Shown here piece after piece: positions 1 to 7,315 of a stretch of 16,828 nucleotides of DNA. The notes under the pieces were generated by a model that was not told the DNA's origin, made no database searches, and was given only the letters and a program-made list of their open reading frames with translations. A program made the translations under genes and the position numbers. Numbering within the stretch: the first letter of the stretch is position 1; each line of letters opens with the position of its first letter. This stretch comes from Proteobacteria bacterium UBA2996. Lineage in GTDB: Bacteria; Pseudomonadota; Gammaproteobacteria; Arenicellales; UBA868. The stretch lies in NCBI GenBank assembly GCA_002346525.1, contig DDZY01000217.1:7727-24554 (forward strand). Direction: 5' to 3'.

Positions 1-76
1 TGGTGCCGGAGATAGGATTCGAACCTACGACCTTCGCATTACGAATGCGCTGCTCTACCAACTGAGCTACACCGGC
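1..76 (-). tRNA. tRNA-Thr (anticodon CGT)
   Basis: Read on the minus strand this is a complete 76-nt cloverleaf with an encoded CCA end. The anticodon loop is TTCGTAA, giving anticodon CGT (threonine, codon ACG). The D-arm, anticodon arm and T-arm (GTAGG-TTCGAAT-CCTAT) closely match what I know of the E. coli thrW tRNA. Position 27:43 is a G-A mismatch, which that tRNA also has. The acceptor stem GCCGGTG/CTCCGGC has a U6-U67 mismatch. The CCA end lies at the window edge, so what follows the 3' end is not visible. Confidence 0.97.
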
Positions 77-97
77 AACGGTTTCGTCGGGCGATGA

Positions 98-126
98 ATT
101 ATACGGAGATTCCAACCGGTAGTGCG
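98..126 (-). promoter_or_regulatory. Probable promoter of the tRNA-Thr gene
   Basis: A perfect TATAAT lies at 98-103 (minus strand), about 22 nt upstream of the tRNA 5' end, which would give a leader of roughly 14 nt. The discriminator after it is GC-containing (TCATCGCCC), as is usual for stable-RNA promoters. The expected -35 position (about 120-126) is a poor match to TTGACA, so only the -10 is well supported. It lies in the 72-nt gap after the methyltransferase gene, so the tRNA need not depend on the sox operon. Confidence 0.55.
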
Positions 127-148
127 TCACCTTCCGCTTGAAGCTGCC

Positions 149-904
149 TTATCTTCTAATCCATGCCCCAACGCACGCGACACTCATAAAAAACTTCCGC
201 TCATGTTGCCGAATAAGAAAGGGCTCATCGCCGACTTTCGTTTGGTAAAAGTCCGATTCCAGAAGTTCCGCCACCGTGTCCATGGAGGTTACTTCTTTGC
301 CGTCCTGAATGAATCCTCCCAGGCGCTCCTCAGGCTGGGTAAATTCCTCCCACCAAGTAAACGGGGAACAGATGATTACTTGAGCGCCAGAGTGCGTGAT
401 ATCACGAAGTTTGCGTAACAATTTTCTTGGATGTGCCACTCGGTCAAGCAGATTGGCCATTATGATGACGTCGAATTTGCCCAATGAGTCCGGTAGATTT
501 TCCGCGTCGCCTTGGCAGAACGAAACCCGATCACGGACAAAATCAGACGAAAGCTGGACTTGGGCTGATGTGCCGAGATCGCCCTCTCTGGTTAACCGAA
601 AAGTGACGAGCCCACTCTCTCTAATCTTCTCTGCCGATTCGATAAAGGTTGTCGAGTAATCAACGCCAACAACCGATTCACATACACGGGTCAATTCGAA
701 TGTAATACGGCCCACTGCGCAACCAAGATCAAGCGCGCGGCTCTTAGCCCGGAGCCGACTTTCATCAACCCACCCCACCAGTCTCTCGTGAAACCCAAGG
801 GCTTTGACGGGTCCAAAATCCCAATTCAATACTGACGCGTCATTCCCGTAATGGAACACTAAGTATTCGTTTAGTTGCGTCGCTGTATTGTAGTAATCTG
901 GCAT
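149..904 (-). CDS. SAM-dependent methyltransferase, OvoA C-terminal type (putative 4-mercaptohistidine N1-methyltransferase)
   Basis: This 251-aa protein has a class I SAM-binding fold. Motif I is ALDLGCAVG (57-65), an acidic beta2 end is at VGVDYS (79-84), and QGDAENLP is at 131-138. What points to the ovothiol family is the N-terminal YYNTATQLNEYLVFHYG (4-20), together with NLLDR (151-155), SPFTWWEEFT (180-189) and PFLIRQHERKF (228-238). I know these as hallmarks of the methyltransferase domain at the C-terminus of OvoA, which N-methylates the imidazole of 4-mercaptohistidine to give ovothiol. The length equals that single domain; the DinB and sulfoxide-synthase parts of OvoA are absent here. 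It starts 37 nt after soxG on the same strand and is the last gene of the sox operon. The ovothiol substrate is inferred from family resemblance; another imidazole or thiol substrate is possible. Confidence 0.8.
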   Translation of the reverse strand: MPDYYNTATQLNEYLVFHYGNDASVLNWDFGPVKALGFHERLVGWVDESRLRAKSRALDLGCAVGRITFELTRVCESVVGVDYSTTFIESAEKIRESGLVTFRLTREGDLGTSAQVQLSSDFVRDRVSFCQGDAENLPDSLGKFDVIIMANLLDRVAHPRKLLRKLRDITHSGAQVIICSPFTWWEEFTQPEERLGGFIQDGKEVTSMDTVAELLESDFYQTKVGDEPFLIRQHERKFFMSVACVGAWIRR

Positions 905-941
905 AACCGGCCAGCGTCCTTAAAGACACCGTCTTTTCTCG

Positions 942-1448
942 CTACACAGTATCGCCCTGCGCTACTTTAAGCCAACACTCCACGTATTTAGAATAGCTCG
1001 ACTCCACGAAGAGTTCATAATCCGTGCCTGACTCGACGACCTGCAATGTGGCACCACACCTTGCGAACCCTCCGCGCGTACACTGACCACTATCGAGAAG
1101 CCGCAGATCAAGGCTGAATCCCTGGCGCAATACGGCAACAGCATCTGGCCCCTTGATGGAAAACCCCTGAAAGTGATCAGTCACCACAGTGACAGCTGCA
1201 TGTTCGCCCGATACTGCTTGTGAAAGTCTTCGGAAAACCTCATCCTCACTTTTCAATGCTGTCCGGACCCACCAGTGGTCTGAGGCTAGGCTGAGCACCG
1301 AAAATGCCTCATTGATCACTGCCGTGTGTGGTGCCTTGGGAAAGACAACATCAAGTGCCGCCTCCCAGTTAGTGATCACCTGAGCTTCGCCCCGAAGATT
1401 GATCAACGCGTAATCTGCCAAAGACGAAACTTCCACCTGATAACTCAT
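942..1448 (-). CDS. soxG: Sarcosine oxidase-type heterotetramer, gamma subunit
   Basis: This 168-aa protein matches the gamma subunit of heterotetrameric sarcosine oxidase. It has GPDAVAVL (100-107), the GQC...GFARCGATL stretch (121-135) and DYELFVESSYSKY (143-155), all typical of this small GcvT-like subunit. In the known enzymes gamma packs against the beta subunit and has no catalytic residues of its own. Its ATG overlaps the soxA stop by four bases (ATGA), indicating translational coupling. Its position as the last sox gene is the usual order soxB-D-A-G. Confidence 0.93.
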   Translation of the reverse strand: MSYQVEVSSLADYALINLRGEAQVITNWEAALDVVFPKAPHTAVINEAFSVLSLASDHWWVRTALKSEDEVFRRLSQAVSGEHAAVTVVTDHFQGFSIKGPDAVAVLRQGFSLDLRLLDSGQCTRGGFARCGATLQVVESGTDYELFVESSYSKYVECWLKVAQGDTV

Positions 1449-4381
1449 CCTCGCATCCTCTCGCCCTTCGGATCATAGAACACCGGGGCAGAAACGGTTG
1501 CCGGGCAACTGTTTTCCAGGCCAGAAATAATTACCTTTTCGCCATGACGGCTCTGACCATCCTTCAATAGCCCTAGAGCAATCGTCCTTTTGAGTGTGGG
1601 ACTGAAACAGGCCGCCGTAACATGGCCTTGAAATCCCGAGCGCGACAATTCTTGTTGTGCAGGGAGCAATGCCGACCCATCCGCAACAGCAGCACGCTCG
1701 TCATCCGGAAGCAGGCCCACCACGTGCTGGCGCTCCCCGCCCAGCCTCATATCGCGCAGCAGACTGCGCTTGCCGATGAAGTCGGGTTTAGTCATGTCGA
1801 CAATCCAGCCCATCCCGGCATCGAAGGGATTCGTGATGTTGTCACCTTCATGCCCCGGAGAGATAAATCCTTTCTCGATACGAAGTACTCCGCTTGTTTC
1901 CGAACCCACGGGGGTGATGCCAAACTCCTTGCCAGCATCAATCAAAATCGTCCAGAGCTTTAGCGCGGAGCGTCTTGCAACATTGACCTCAAAACTAAGT
2001 TCACCCGTGTAGCTCACACGTGCGAGACGCACGGGTATCCCCTCAAGCGTTCCATCTCGAAAATCCAGAAAGCGAAAGCTCGGGTCAAGCGCAATATCAC
2101 TTTCAAGCTTGTCCAGCACCTTGCGTGCCATAGGCCCGCACACACACATCGTGGCCCATGCTGCAGAGACATTGACCAGATACACTTTTAAATCGATCCA
2201 CTCGGTCTGGAGCAACCGGTCGATATGGGCATACACCGCCCCCGCCGCACCGGTTCCGCAAGACATCAGATAGCGGGTTTCGTCAACACGGAAGGTGACG
2301 CCATCGTCGAACAGGCGTCCGTCTTCGCGCAGCATCAGGCCGAAACGCCCCCGACCGACAGGAAGATTGTCAAAGCGATTGGTGTAGAGTCTATTCAGAA
2401 GTTCCGCCGTATCCGGTCCGTGCAGTTCGAAGGTTCCAAGCGGGGTGCCGTCGTAAATCCCGCACGAAGTTCGCACCGCTGTCGCTTCCCGAGCGACAGC
2501 GTCCTCCATTGATTCGCCCGCCCGCGGAAAAAAGAACGGCCTTCGAAAGTTTGCGCCTGCCTCATCCATGGCGGCTCCGTTTGCGATATTCCAGTCCGTC
2601 ATCGGCGTGGTTCTCGCCGGAATAATCAGAAGCCCCCGCTCGTTACCGCCTATCACACCAAAGCTCACCGGGGCGAAGGGCGGTCTAAAGGTGGTGGTCC
2701 CCACCGACGTCTGCTCTTGATCCAGCTCCCGAGAAACAAGACCGATTACGTTGGGATTGCCAATCTTTCCCTGATCCACCGCCATCCCCGCGGTTGTATA
2801 GCGTTTCACATGCTCTATAGATCGAAAGTTCTCCCTTACCGCAAGCGAAATATCGGCCGTCGTCACGTCGTTCTGAAAGTCAACAAAAGCCTTACCCTTG
2901 AGCCCTTTCTCCGGCCAGATTTCATCGATCCGGTAGGAAACCTCGCCCTCCGTCACCGGCACAGCCAGCGCACTCGAAGCGCTATCGTCCGATTTTTCAC
3001 CAAACAATAAATTCGCAATCTCAGAGGCTTCCTTCAACCCTTGACCCAGTGAGAAAGTCCCGTTCGCGCCGCCAATAGAATATGCCCCCTGCGCACGTTC
3101 GCCTGGAACAAAGGCAGCAGACTCCTGGTCGAACCGTGAGCGCCCGCCCGCGTGAGAATAAAGATGAATTAGCGGGTTCCAACCGCCCGAATGGCATACC
3201 AAATCACAGCTAAGCGTTTTTATTCCTGATTCGTCCTGATAGGTCACTCCCTTGACTGCGGAACGCCCCTGGACCCCCGTGATCCTCGAATTAACGACGA
3301 CCGGAACCTTTGACTTGCTCGCAAGACCGAGCTCTGTCTCGCTCAGACTCTCGCGCAGGTCGAGAACACCCTGGATCTCAATCCCGGCTGCTTTGAATGT
3401 TTCCAAATGCGCATACGCCGTCGAGTTATTGGTGTAAATCACGACACTTTTCCCCGGAACCGCTGCAAACCGTTGAATGTATCGGGCTACGGCATCAGCC
3501 AGCATTACTCCCGGCCGATCATTTCCCGGGAAAATCAGAGGCCGCTCTACAGCGCCGGTGGCGATGACGACTTTCTTGGCCCGGATATGCCACAACCGTT
3601 CCCTCAACCAAGACTCAGCTGGCTCGTGCTCAACCGCGATCACCATGTTGTGGTCGTAGTAGCCCGTTGCGGTCGTGTTTTGTAGCCAGGTCACGTTTTT
3701 TCGATCCCGCAGTTCGACAGCCGCCTGCGACACCCATTCGACTCCTGGTTGGCTATCAATCTGGCAGGAGTGGAAAAGCAAGTGACCGCCGGGGGACGCT
3801 TGCATATCAATAACCATGACATCGCGCCCCGATTCCGCTAGAACTTTCGCGGCCTGCACCCCCGTGGGTCCCGCCCCGACAACCAGCACGTCGGTATGGT
3901 GGTTTACCCGTTCGTAGCGACCCGGGTCTCGCTCTTTCGGGGATCGACCCAGCCCGGCCGCCTGACGGATGAATCGGCTATAGAAATCCCACCGCCCCGC
4001 CATAAAAGTCTTGTAATAAAAGCCTGCTGGGAACAGCGGGGCCAGAAAACTGTTAATGGCACGCAGATCGAATTTTGCGCTCGGCCAACAGTTGACACTC
4101 CTCGCCTCAAGCCCCTCCCTCAGGGGAACCTCCGTTGCCCTAAGATTTGGCTGATCCCCATCACTCACCAACTGCACAAGGGCGTTGGGCTCTTCCGGTC
4201 CACACGTGAGAATGCCGCGAGGCCGGTGATACTTGAAGCTCCGTCCGACAATCAAGACATCATTGGCCATGAGCGCTGAAGCGAGAGTGTCCCCCTCATA
4301 CCCCTGATAACGCTTGCCGTTGAAGGTGAAGTGCAAGGGACGCTGCCGATCGATAACTCCCCCGTTCGCGAGTCGCGTCAT
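1445..4381 (-). CDS. soxA: Sarcosine oxidase-type heterotetramer, alpha subunit
   Basis: At 978 aa this has the usual length of SoxA. In order it shows an N-terminal ferredoxin-like segment (about 14-90, with YHRPRGILTCGPEEPNALV at 51-69), a Rossmann dinucleotide-binding motif VLVVGAGPTG (165-174), ATGAVERP (274-281), a linker with VKRYTTAGMAVDQGK (525-539), and a C-terminal GcvT-like folate-binding domain from about residue 595. In the known complex alpha binds NAD and tetrahydrofolate; formaldehyde equivalents made at the beta-subunit flavin are passed to THF to give 5,10-methylene-THF. Both ends overlap neighbours by ATGA (soxD upstream, soxG downstream). Closely related complexes act on other N-methylated amino acids, so sarcosine is the default rather than the proven substrate. 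Confidence 0.95.
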   Translation of the reverse strand: MTRLANGGVIDRQRPLHFTFNGKRYQGYEGDTLASALMANDVLIVGRSFKYHRPRGILTCGPEEPNALVQLVSDGDQPNLRATEVPLREGLEARSVNCWPSAKFDLRAINSFLAPLFPAGFYYKTFMAGRWDFYSRFIRQAAGLGRSPKERDPGRYERVNHHTDVLVVGAGPTGVQAAKVLAESGRDVMVIDMQASPGGHLLFHSCQIDSQPGVEWVSQAAVELRDRKNVTWLQNTTATGYYDHNMVIAVEHEPAESWLRERLWHIRAKKVVIATGAVERPLIFPGNDRPGVMLADAVARYIQRFAAVPGKSVVIYTNNSTAYAHLETFKAAGIEIQGVLDLRESLSETELGLASKSKVPVVVNSRITGVQGRSAVKGVTYQDESGIKTLSCDLVCHSGGWNPLIHLYSHAGGRSRFDQESAAFVPGERAQGAYSIGGANGTFSLGQGLKEASEIANLLFGEKSDDSASSALAVPVTEGEVSYRIDEIWPEKGLKGKAFVDFQNDVTTADISLAVRENFRSIEHVKRYTTAGMAVDQGKIGNPNVIGLVSRELDQEQTSVGTTTFRPPFAPVSFGVIGGNERGLLIIPARTTPMTDWNIANGAAMDEAGANFRRPFFFPRAGESMEDAVAREATAVRTSCGIYDGTPLGTFELHGPDTAELLNRLYTNRFDNLPVGRGRFGLMLREDGRLFDDGVTFRVDETRYLMSCGTGAAGAVYAHIDRLLQTEWIDLKVYLVNVSAAWATMCVCGPMARKVLDKLESDIALDPSFRFLDFRDGTLEGIPVRLARVSYTGELSFEVNVARRSALKLWTILIDAGKEFGITPVGSETSGVLRIEKGFISPGHEGDNITNPFDAGMGWIVDMTKPDFIGKRSLLRDMRLGGERQHVVGLLPDDERAAVADGSALLPAQQELSRSGFQGHVTAACFSPTLKRTIALGLLKDGQSRHGEKVIISGLENSCPATVSAPVFYDPKGERMRG

Positions 4382-4638
4382 TTCGACGACTCCTCGACGG
4401 GTGTAATTTCATGTGTGACCGTATCCCGATCAATCTGAAACCAGCGCGTGCACCCACTGACATGCCACCACCATTCCCGAACCACCCCTTTGGGATTCGT
4501 ACTGTTAAAAAGATAATCGGCCCAGGCCTCTTCCGTCTCGGCTTCAGGGTCAGAAGGTCTTTTGCGATCTGCCTCGCCCGCGCAGACAAACTCGCTTTCG
4601 TTTCTTGGTCCACACCAAGGACAGGGAATTTCTAGCAT
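4378..4638 (-). CDS. soxD: Sarcosine oxidase-type heterotetramer, delta subunit
   Basis: I place the start at the internal ATG (4638), not at an in-frame start at 4674 inside soxB. The resulting 86-aa protein begins MLEIPCPWCGPR, the family's normal N-terminus, and a GGGGA Shine-Dalgarno sequence lies about 8 nt upstream. With this start the zinc ligands fall at C6, C9, H59 and C63, the positions reported for the delta subunit of characterised enzymes. The W-rich REWWWHVSGC (54-63) and the following TRWF are also typical. Delta is a small zinc-binding structural subunit contacting alpha. It lies 13 nt after soxB and overlaps soxA by ATGA. Confidence 0.93.
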   Translation of the reverse strand: MLEIPCPWCGPRNESEFVCAGEADRKRPSDPEAETEEAWADYLFNSTNPKGVVREWWWHVSGCTRWFQIDRDTVTHEITPVEESSK

Positions 4639-4651
4639 TGCACAATCCCCA

Positions 4652-5899
4652 TCAACGGTTAGCGGACACGCCACCCTCCTGAATCAGGCGACCCGAGGAA
4701 AAACGCTCCAGGCCGAGTTTTTCAGCAAGCGGATGCGGCGTGTCTTTTGCAATCAGGTGGGCGAATGTTTTCGCCGCTGCAGGCGTCGTCTTGAACCCGC
4801 CCGACCCTGCCACGTCAATATAAAATCCGCGGGTGTTGGTCTTCGAGATAATTGGACTGCCGTCATAGGGGATATCCAGCATGCCTGCCCAATGACGCAA
4901 CAACTTCAACCGGCCAAAACTGGGGAAAACTTCCAGCATCGACGTCGTCGCATCCTCGATAATCGGAAACGTCCCCCGCTGGGCATAGGAAGGATAAGGA
5001 TCACATCCTTGCCCGACCACTATCTCTCCTTTGTCCGATTGCATCAGATAGGTACCGTAGTAACTTCTGATCACGACGATCTCATTCAGCACAGGCTTCA
5101 CGGGTTCCGATACCCAGGCCTGTAATGGTTGGGTTGTGATCGGGAGGCGTTGACCCACCATTGAGGCGACAACACTGCCGTGGCCAGCGACGGCCATGCC
5201 GATTTTTCTTGCCTTGATCAGTCCCCGGGTGGTCTCGACGCCGGTCACCGCTCCATTCTCCTGTTGTATCCCGGTAACCTCGCAGTTCTGAATAATATCT
5301 ACGCCTCGCGCATCAGCCGCACGGGCAAATCCCCAGGCCACGGCGTCATGTCTCACCATCGACGCGCGCGGCTGATACACCCCGCCGCGTACGGGAAGGC
5401 GCATATCCGGCGAGGGATCAAAGATTGGAATCTTCTGTTTGACCTCGTCGAGCGTCAACATCCGATACTCTGCCCCATAGATATGCATGGTATTCGCCAT
5501 CTGAAGCGCAACCCGATTAGCGGCAGAGCTTTGGATGAAAGTGATCATTCCCCGCTGACTGACCATCAGGTTGTAATTCAAGTCACGACTCAACTGATGG
5601 TAGAGGTCTAGAGACATTTCATGAAACGGAACACTGTCTTCTCTTAGGAAATTTGAGCGGACAGTCATGGTGTTGCGGCCCGTGTTACCCCCGCCTAACC
5701 AACCCTTCTCCAAGACCGCCACGTTGGTGATTCCATGCTCTTTTGCCAAAAAATAAGCTGCGCCAAGACCGTGTCCTCCGCCGCCAATAATCACGACATC
5801 GTATTCGCGCTTGGGATCGGGGCTTCGCCACATTTTCTCCCAGTGACGGTGACCCGTCAGGGCGTTTCTTGCGAGCGAAAAAATTGAAAAACGTTTCAA
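4652..5899 (-). CDS. soxB: Sarcosine oxidase-type heterotetramer, beta subunit
   Basis: This 415-aa flavoprotein begins MKRFSIFSLARNAL, a typical SoxB N-terminus. The start codon is TTG; no in-frame ATG lies between it and the upstream stop, and a weak GAG-type ribosome site precedes it. The FAD motif is VIIGGGGHGLGAAY (36-49). GRNTMTVRSNF (74-84) carries the conserved arginine near the substrate carboxylate. VRHDAVAWG (182-190) holds H184, equivalent to the histidine that binds FMN covalently in known enzymes. GGFKTTP near the C-terminus carries the active-site lysine. It oxidises a secondary amine, classically sarcosine, to an imine. The segment before GGFK reads DVAGS rather than the usual NCGWGT-like sequence, so substrate fit may differ. 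It is the first gene of the operon. Confidence 0.94.
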   Translation of the reverse strand: MKRFSIFSLARNALTGHRHWEKMWRSPDPKREYDVVIIGGGGHGLGAAYFLAKEHGITNVAVLEKGWLGGGNTGRNTMTVRSNFLREDSVPFHEMSLDLYHQLSRDLNYNLMVSQRGMITFIQSSAANRVALQMANTMHIYGAEYRMLTLDEVKQKIPIFDPSPDMRLPVRGGVYQPRASMVRHDAVAWGFARAADARGVDIIQNCEVTGIQQENGAVTGVETTRGLIKARKIGMAVAGHGSVVASMVGQRLPITTQPLQAWVSEPVKPVLNEIVVIRSYYGTYLMQSDKGEIVVGQGCDPYPSYAQRGTFPIIEDATTSMLEVFPSFGRLKLLRHWAGMLDIPYDGSPIISKTNTRGFYIDVAGSGGFKTTPAAAKTFAHLIAKDTPHPLAEKLGLERFSSGRLIQEGGVSANR

Positions 5900-5962
5900 G
5901 GGAGCTCTATTCCAGCGTTGCAGGGGAAGGGGTTAAGATAGATCAGAATAACCGAGGCGACT

Positions 5963-5992
5963 TTTATATCCAACGCCATATAATTTTGATAA
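5963..5992 (-). promoter_or_regulatory. Candidate promoter of the soxBDAG-methyltransferase operon
   Basis: On the minus strand a -35-like TTATCA (5987-5992, 4/6 to TTGACA) and a -10-like TATAAA (5963-5968, 5/6) are separated by 18 nt. This places transcription start about 55-60 nt before the soxB TTG. The -35 element lies in the middle of the 29-bp palindrome, so a protein bound there would block or assist polymerase. This is a motif reading only. Confidence 0.4.
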
Positions 5993-6003
5993 AGTCATAT
6001 GGC
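5975..6003. promoter_or_regulatory. 29-bp imperfect palindrome in the divergent promoter region (candidate operator)
   Basis: The arms GCCATAT (5975-5981) and ATATGGC (5997-6003) are perfect inverted repeats around a 15-nt centre that continues the symmetry, with an A/T pair and TTT/AAA pairs. In all, 11 of 14 positions pair. It overlaps the putative -35 of the sox operon and a perfect TATAAT (5979-5984) facing the plus-strand operon. Its placement between two divergent operons suggests one regulator controls both. It does not have the T-N11-A form of a LysR box, so another regulator class (for example GntR-like) is as likely. No regulator gene adjoins it. Confidence 0.5.
5979..5984 (+). promoter_or_regulatory. 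Candidate -10 element of the plus-strand unknown/DUF1116 operon
   Basis: A perfect TATAAT, with no recognisable TTGACA 16-18 nt upstream, so activation may be needed. Transcription would start near 5991. An ATG at 5999 would then have almost no leader, whereas the ATG at 6044 would have about 50 nt. This supports the later start for the first gene. Confidence 0.35.
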
Positions 6004-6043
6004 TCATCACATACCGACAAATTATATAGAAATAACGAAGCAA

Positions 6044-6682
6044 ATGACTGATGTCGAAACAAGAATAGCCGTGAATCCTGGGCGAGTTGAGTGGGCTGGC
6101 GACAATCCTGGCATCTACCTCCGGGAATCACCGGACGGGCCCTGGACGGGTCTGGGGATTTTCTTCCGCGTTCTTTTCTCAGCTCACGGTCAAGGATCCG
6201 CCATGATCATCCTTGGTGATCCTGCAAAAGCTCAGGGCTTCCCTGATGCCAGAAACCTGTGCATCACGACAAATATCGAAATGACGCGATTTCTTGTTCA
6301 GGACTTTGTGTCTCGATTTCCGTCGTTCCGTAGTCAACCCGCCTTAGATGCCATAACCTGGCTCGAAGCCGAGTCACATCGCTCAGACGGCGATATGAAC
6401 ACGTCCTGGACTGAAACAATGACAGCGTCAGGCTGTGAGGCCAGAATGCACTGGGCTGAACTTGGAGAGCCCTTCGCGGTCGAAGTCACTCCGAAAGACT
6501 GCGCGACTGGCATCCATGACATGTACAGCGTGTTTTTGGAGGCGCGCACAGCGTCGATTTCCGTAAACGGAGAGTCGCTCTCTGGACGCGTCTGCGAGCG
6601 GGTCTTTTTTGGTCGAGAGATGAGTACCGCATTTTTAGCGGTTTCCGAAACATGGGTGTTACCCGCTACAACACAAATCTGA
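6044..6682 (+). CDS. Unrecognised protein, first of a tandem paralogous pair
   Basis: I do not recognise this 212-aa protein. It is clearly a paralog of the next gene. Shared blocks are NPGRVEWAGDNPGI (11-24) followed by ESPDGP (28-33), IFFR (39-42), a turn NGESL SG..ERV (175-187) and TAFLAVSETWV (195-205). No signal peptide, membrane helix or obvious cofactor motif is visible, so it is probably a soluble cytoplasmic protein. I chose ATG 6044 because its N-terminus then matches the length of the paralog. An in-frame ATG at 5999 lies inside the palindrome and adds 15 residues unlike the paralog. Only a weak GAAG precedes the chosen ATG. It heads an operon with its paralog and a DUF1116 protein, so it may be a subunit or accessory factor of the same enzyme. 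Confidence 0.75.
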   Translation: MTDVETRIAVNPGRVEWAGDNPGIYLRESPDGPWTGLGIFFRVLFSAHGQGSAMIILGDPAKAQGFPDARNLCITTNIEMTRFLVQDFVSRFPSFRSQPALDAITWLEAESHRSDGDMNTSWTETMTASGCEARMHWAELGEPFAVEVTPKDCATGIHDMYSVFLEARTASISVNGESLSGRVCERVFFGREMSTAFLAVSETWVLPATTQI

Positions 6683-6688
6683 ACCCTT

Positions 6689-7306
6689 ATGCCTCTGTCC
6701 TCTCCCATTCATCCTGGCCAAGTCGTCTGGACCGGTGAAAACCCGGGGATTCTGCTGAAAGAAGACCCCGATGGCCCCTTTTCTGCAATCGCGCTCTTTT
6801 TCCGAATTTATCTTTCCCCTAAAGGGCGAGGCACTGTGTTGTTGCTGTTGGACTCACCCGAAGAACGACGTACCTTTCCGGACGGCTGCAACGTTCTTCT
6901 CCATGACAACAAGGAACTCGCGGAATATCTCCTCGAAACTTTCATTCTCAAACTGCCCGCCTTCGCTGCCCTGCCCGCCTGCGAGTCGCTGTCTCTCATT
7001 CCCATGGACGAGTGCCGCTCACAGGGCGACCCTCGGTCACGTTATTCCGAGATCGTCAAGAGCACCTCTCTGGAAATTGAGCTCGTATGGGATGGTCTGG
7101 GAAAACCAACTGCGCTGGAACTCCCTGCAGAACTTACCGGGGGCAAAGAGAACGAGCTCTATACACTGTTGATCGAGTCAACCAATCCGTCGATTCATAT
7201 AAATGGGCAGCGGCTTTCGGGCTCCCCTGTTGAGCGAGTTCAGGCTGGAATCAAGACGACCACAGCTTTTCTGTATTTCTCTGAGACCTGGATACGCCCC
7301 GCGTAG
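6689..7306 (+). CDS. Unrecognised protein, second of a tandem paralogous pair
   Basis: This 205-aa protein of unknown function starts six bases after the previous stop. It has no clear ribosome site of its own, so translation is probably coupled. It repeats the architecture of its neighbour: HPGQVVWTGENPGI (8-21), EDPDGP (25-30), LFFRI (36-40), then INGQRLSG..VERV (171-184) and TTAFLYFSETWI (191-202). The ends of the two paralogs are better conserved than the middle. Tandem duplicates kept side by side often form hetero-oligomers, but that is inference. It contains no catalytic motif that I can name. It is followed nine bases later by the DUF1116 gene. Confidence 0.77.
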   Translation: MPLSSPIHPGQVVWTGENPGILLKEDPDGPFSAIALFFRIYLSPKGRGTVLLLLDSPEERRTFPDGCNVLLHDNKELAEYLLETFILKLPAFAALPACESLSLIPMDECRSQGDPRSRYSEIVKSTSLEIELVWDGLGKPTALELPAELTGGKENELYTLLIESTNPSIHINGQRLSGSPVERVQAGIKTTTAFLYFSETWIRPA

Positions 7307-7315
7307 GCAATCATC

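Noticed and set aside
1..76. tRNA-Thr as the integration site of a genomic island spanning the accessory genes
   Set aside because: The accessory genes lie on the 5' side of the tRNA, integrases usually target the 3' end, and no integrase or repeated tRNA fragment is visible.
1622..4279. Several plus-strand open frames opposite soxA (for example 1622-1963, 3896-4279)
   Set aside because: They are antisense shadows of a well-supported gene and have no recognisable domains.
4639..4674. Longer start for soxD
   Set aside because: The zinc ligands fall at the family positions 6, 9, 59 and 63 only with the start at 4638, and the longer form overlaps soxB.
5999..6043. Upstream ATG for the first unknown paralog
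   Set aside because: It lies inside the 29-bp palindrome, close to the predicted transcription start, and adds 15 residues that the paralog lacks. The ATG at 6044 fits better, though neither has a strong ribosome site.
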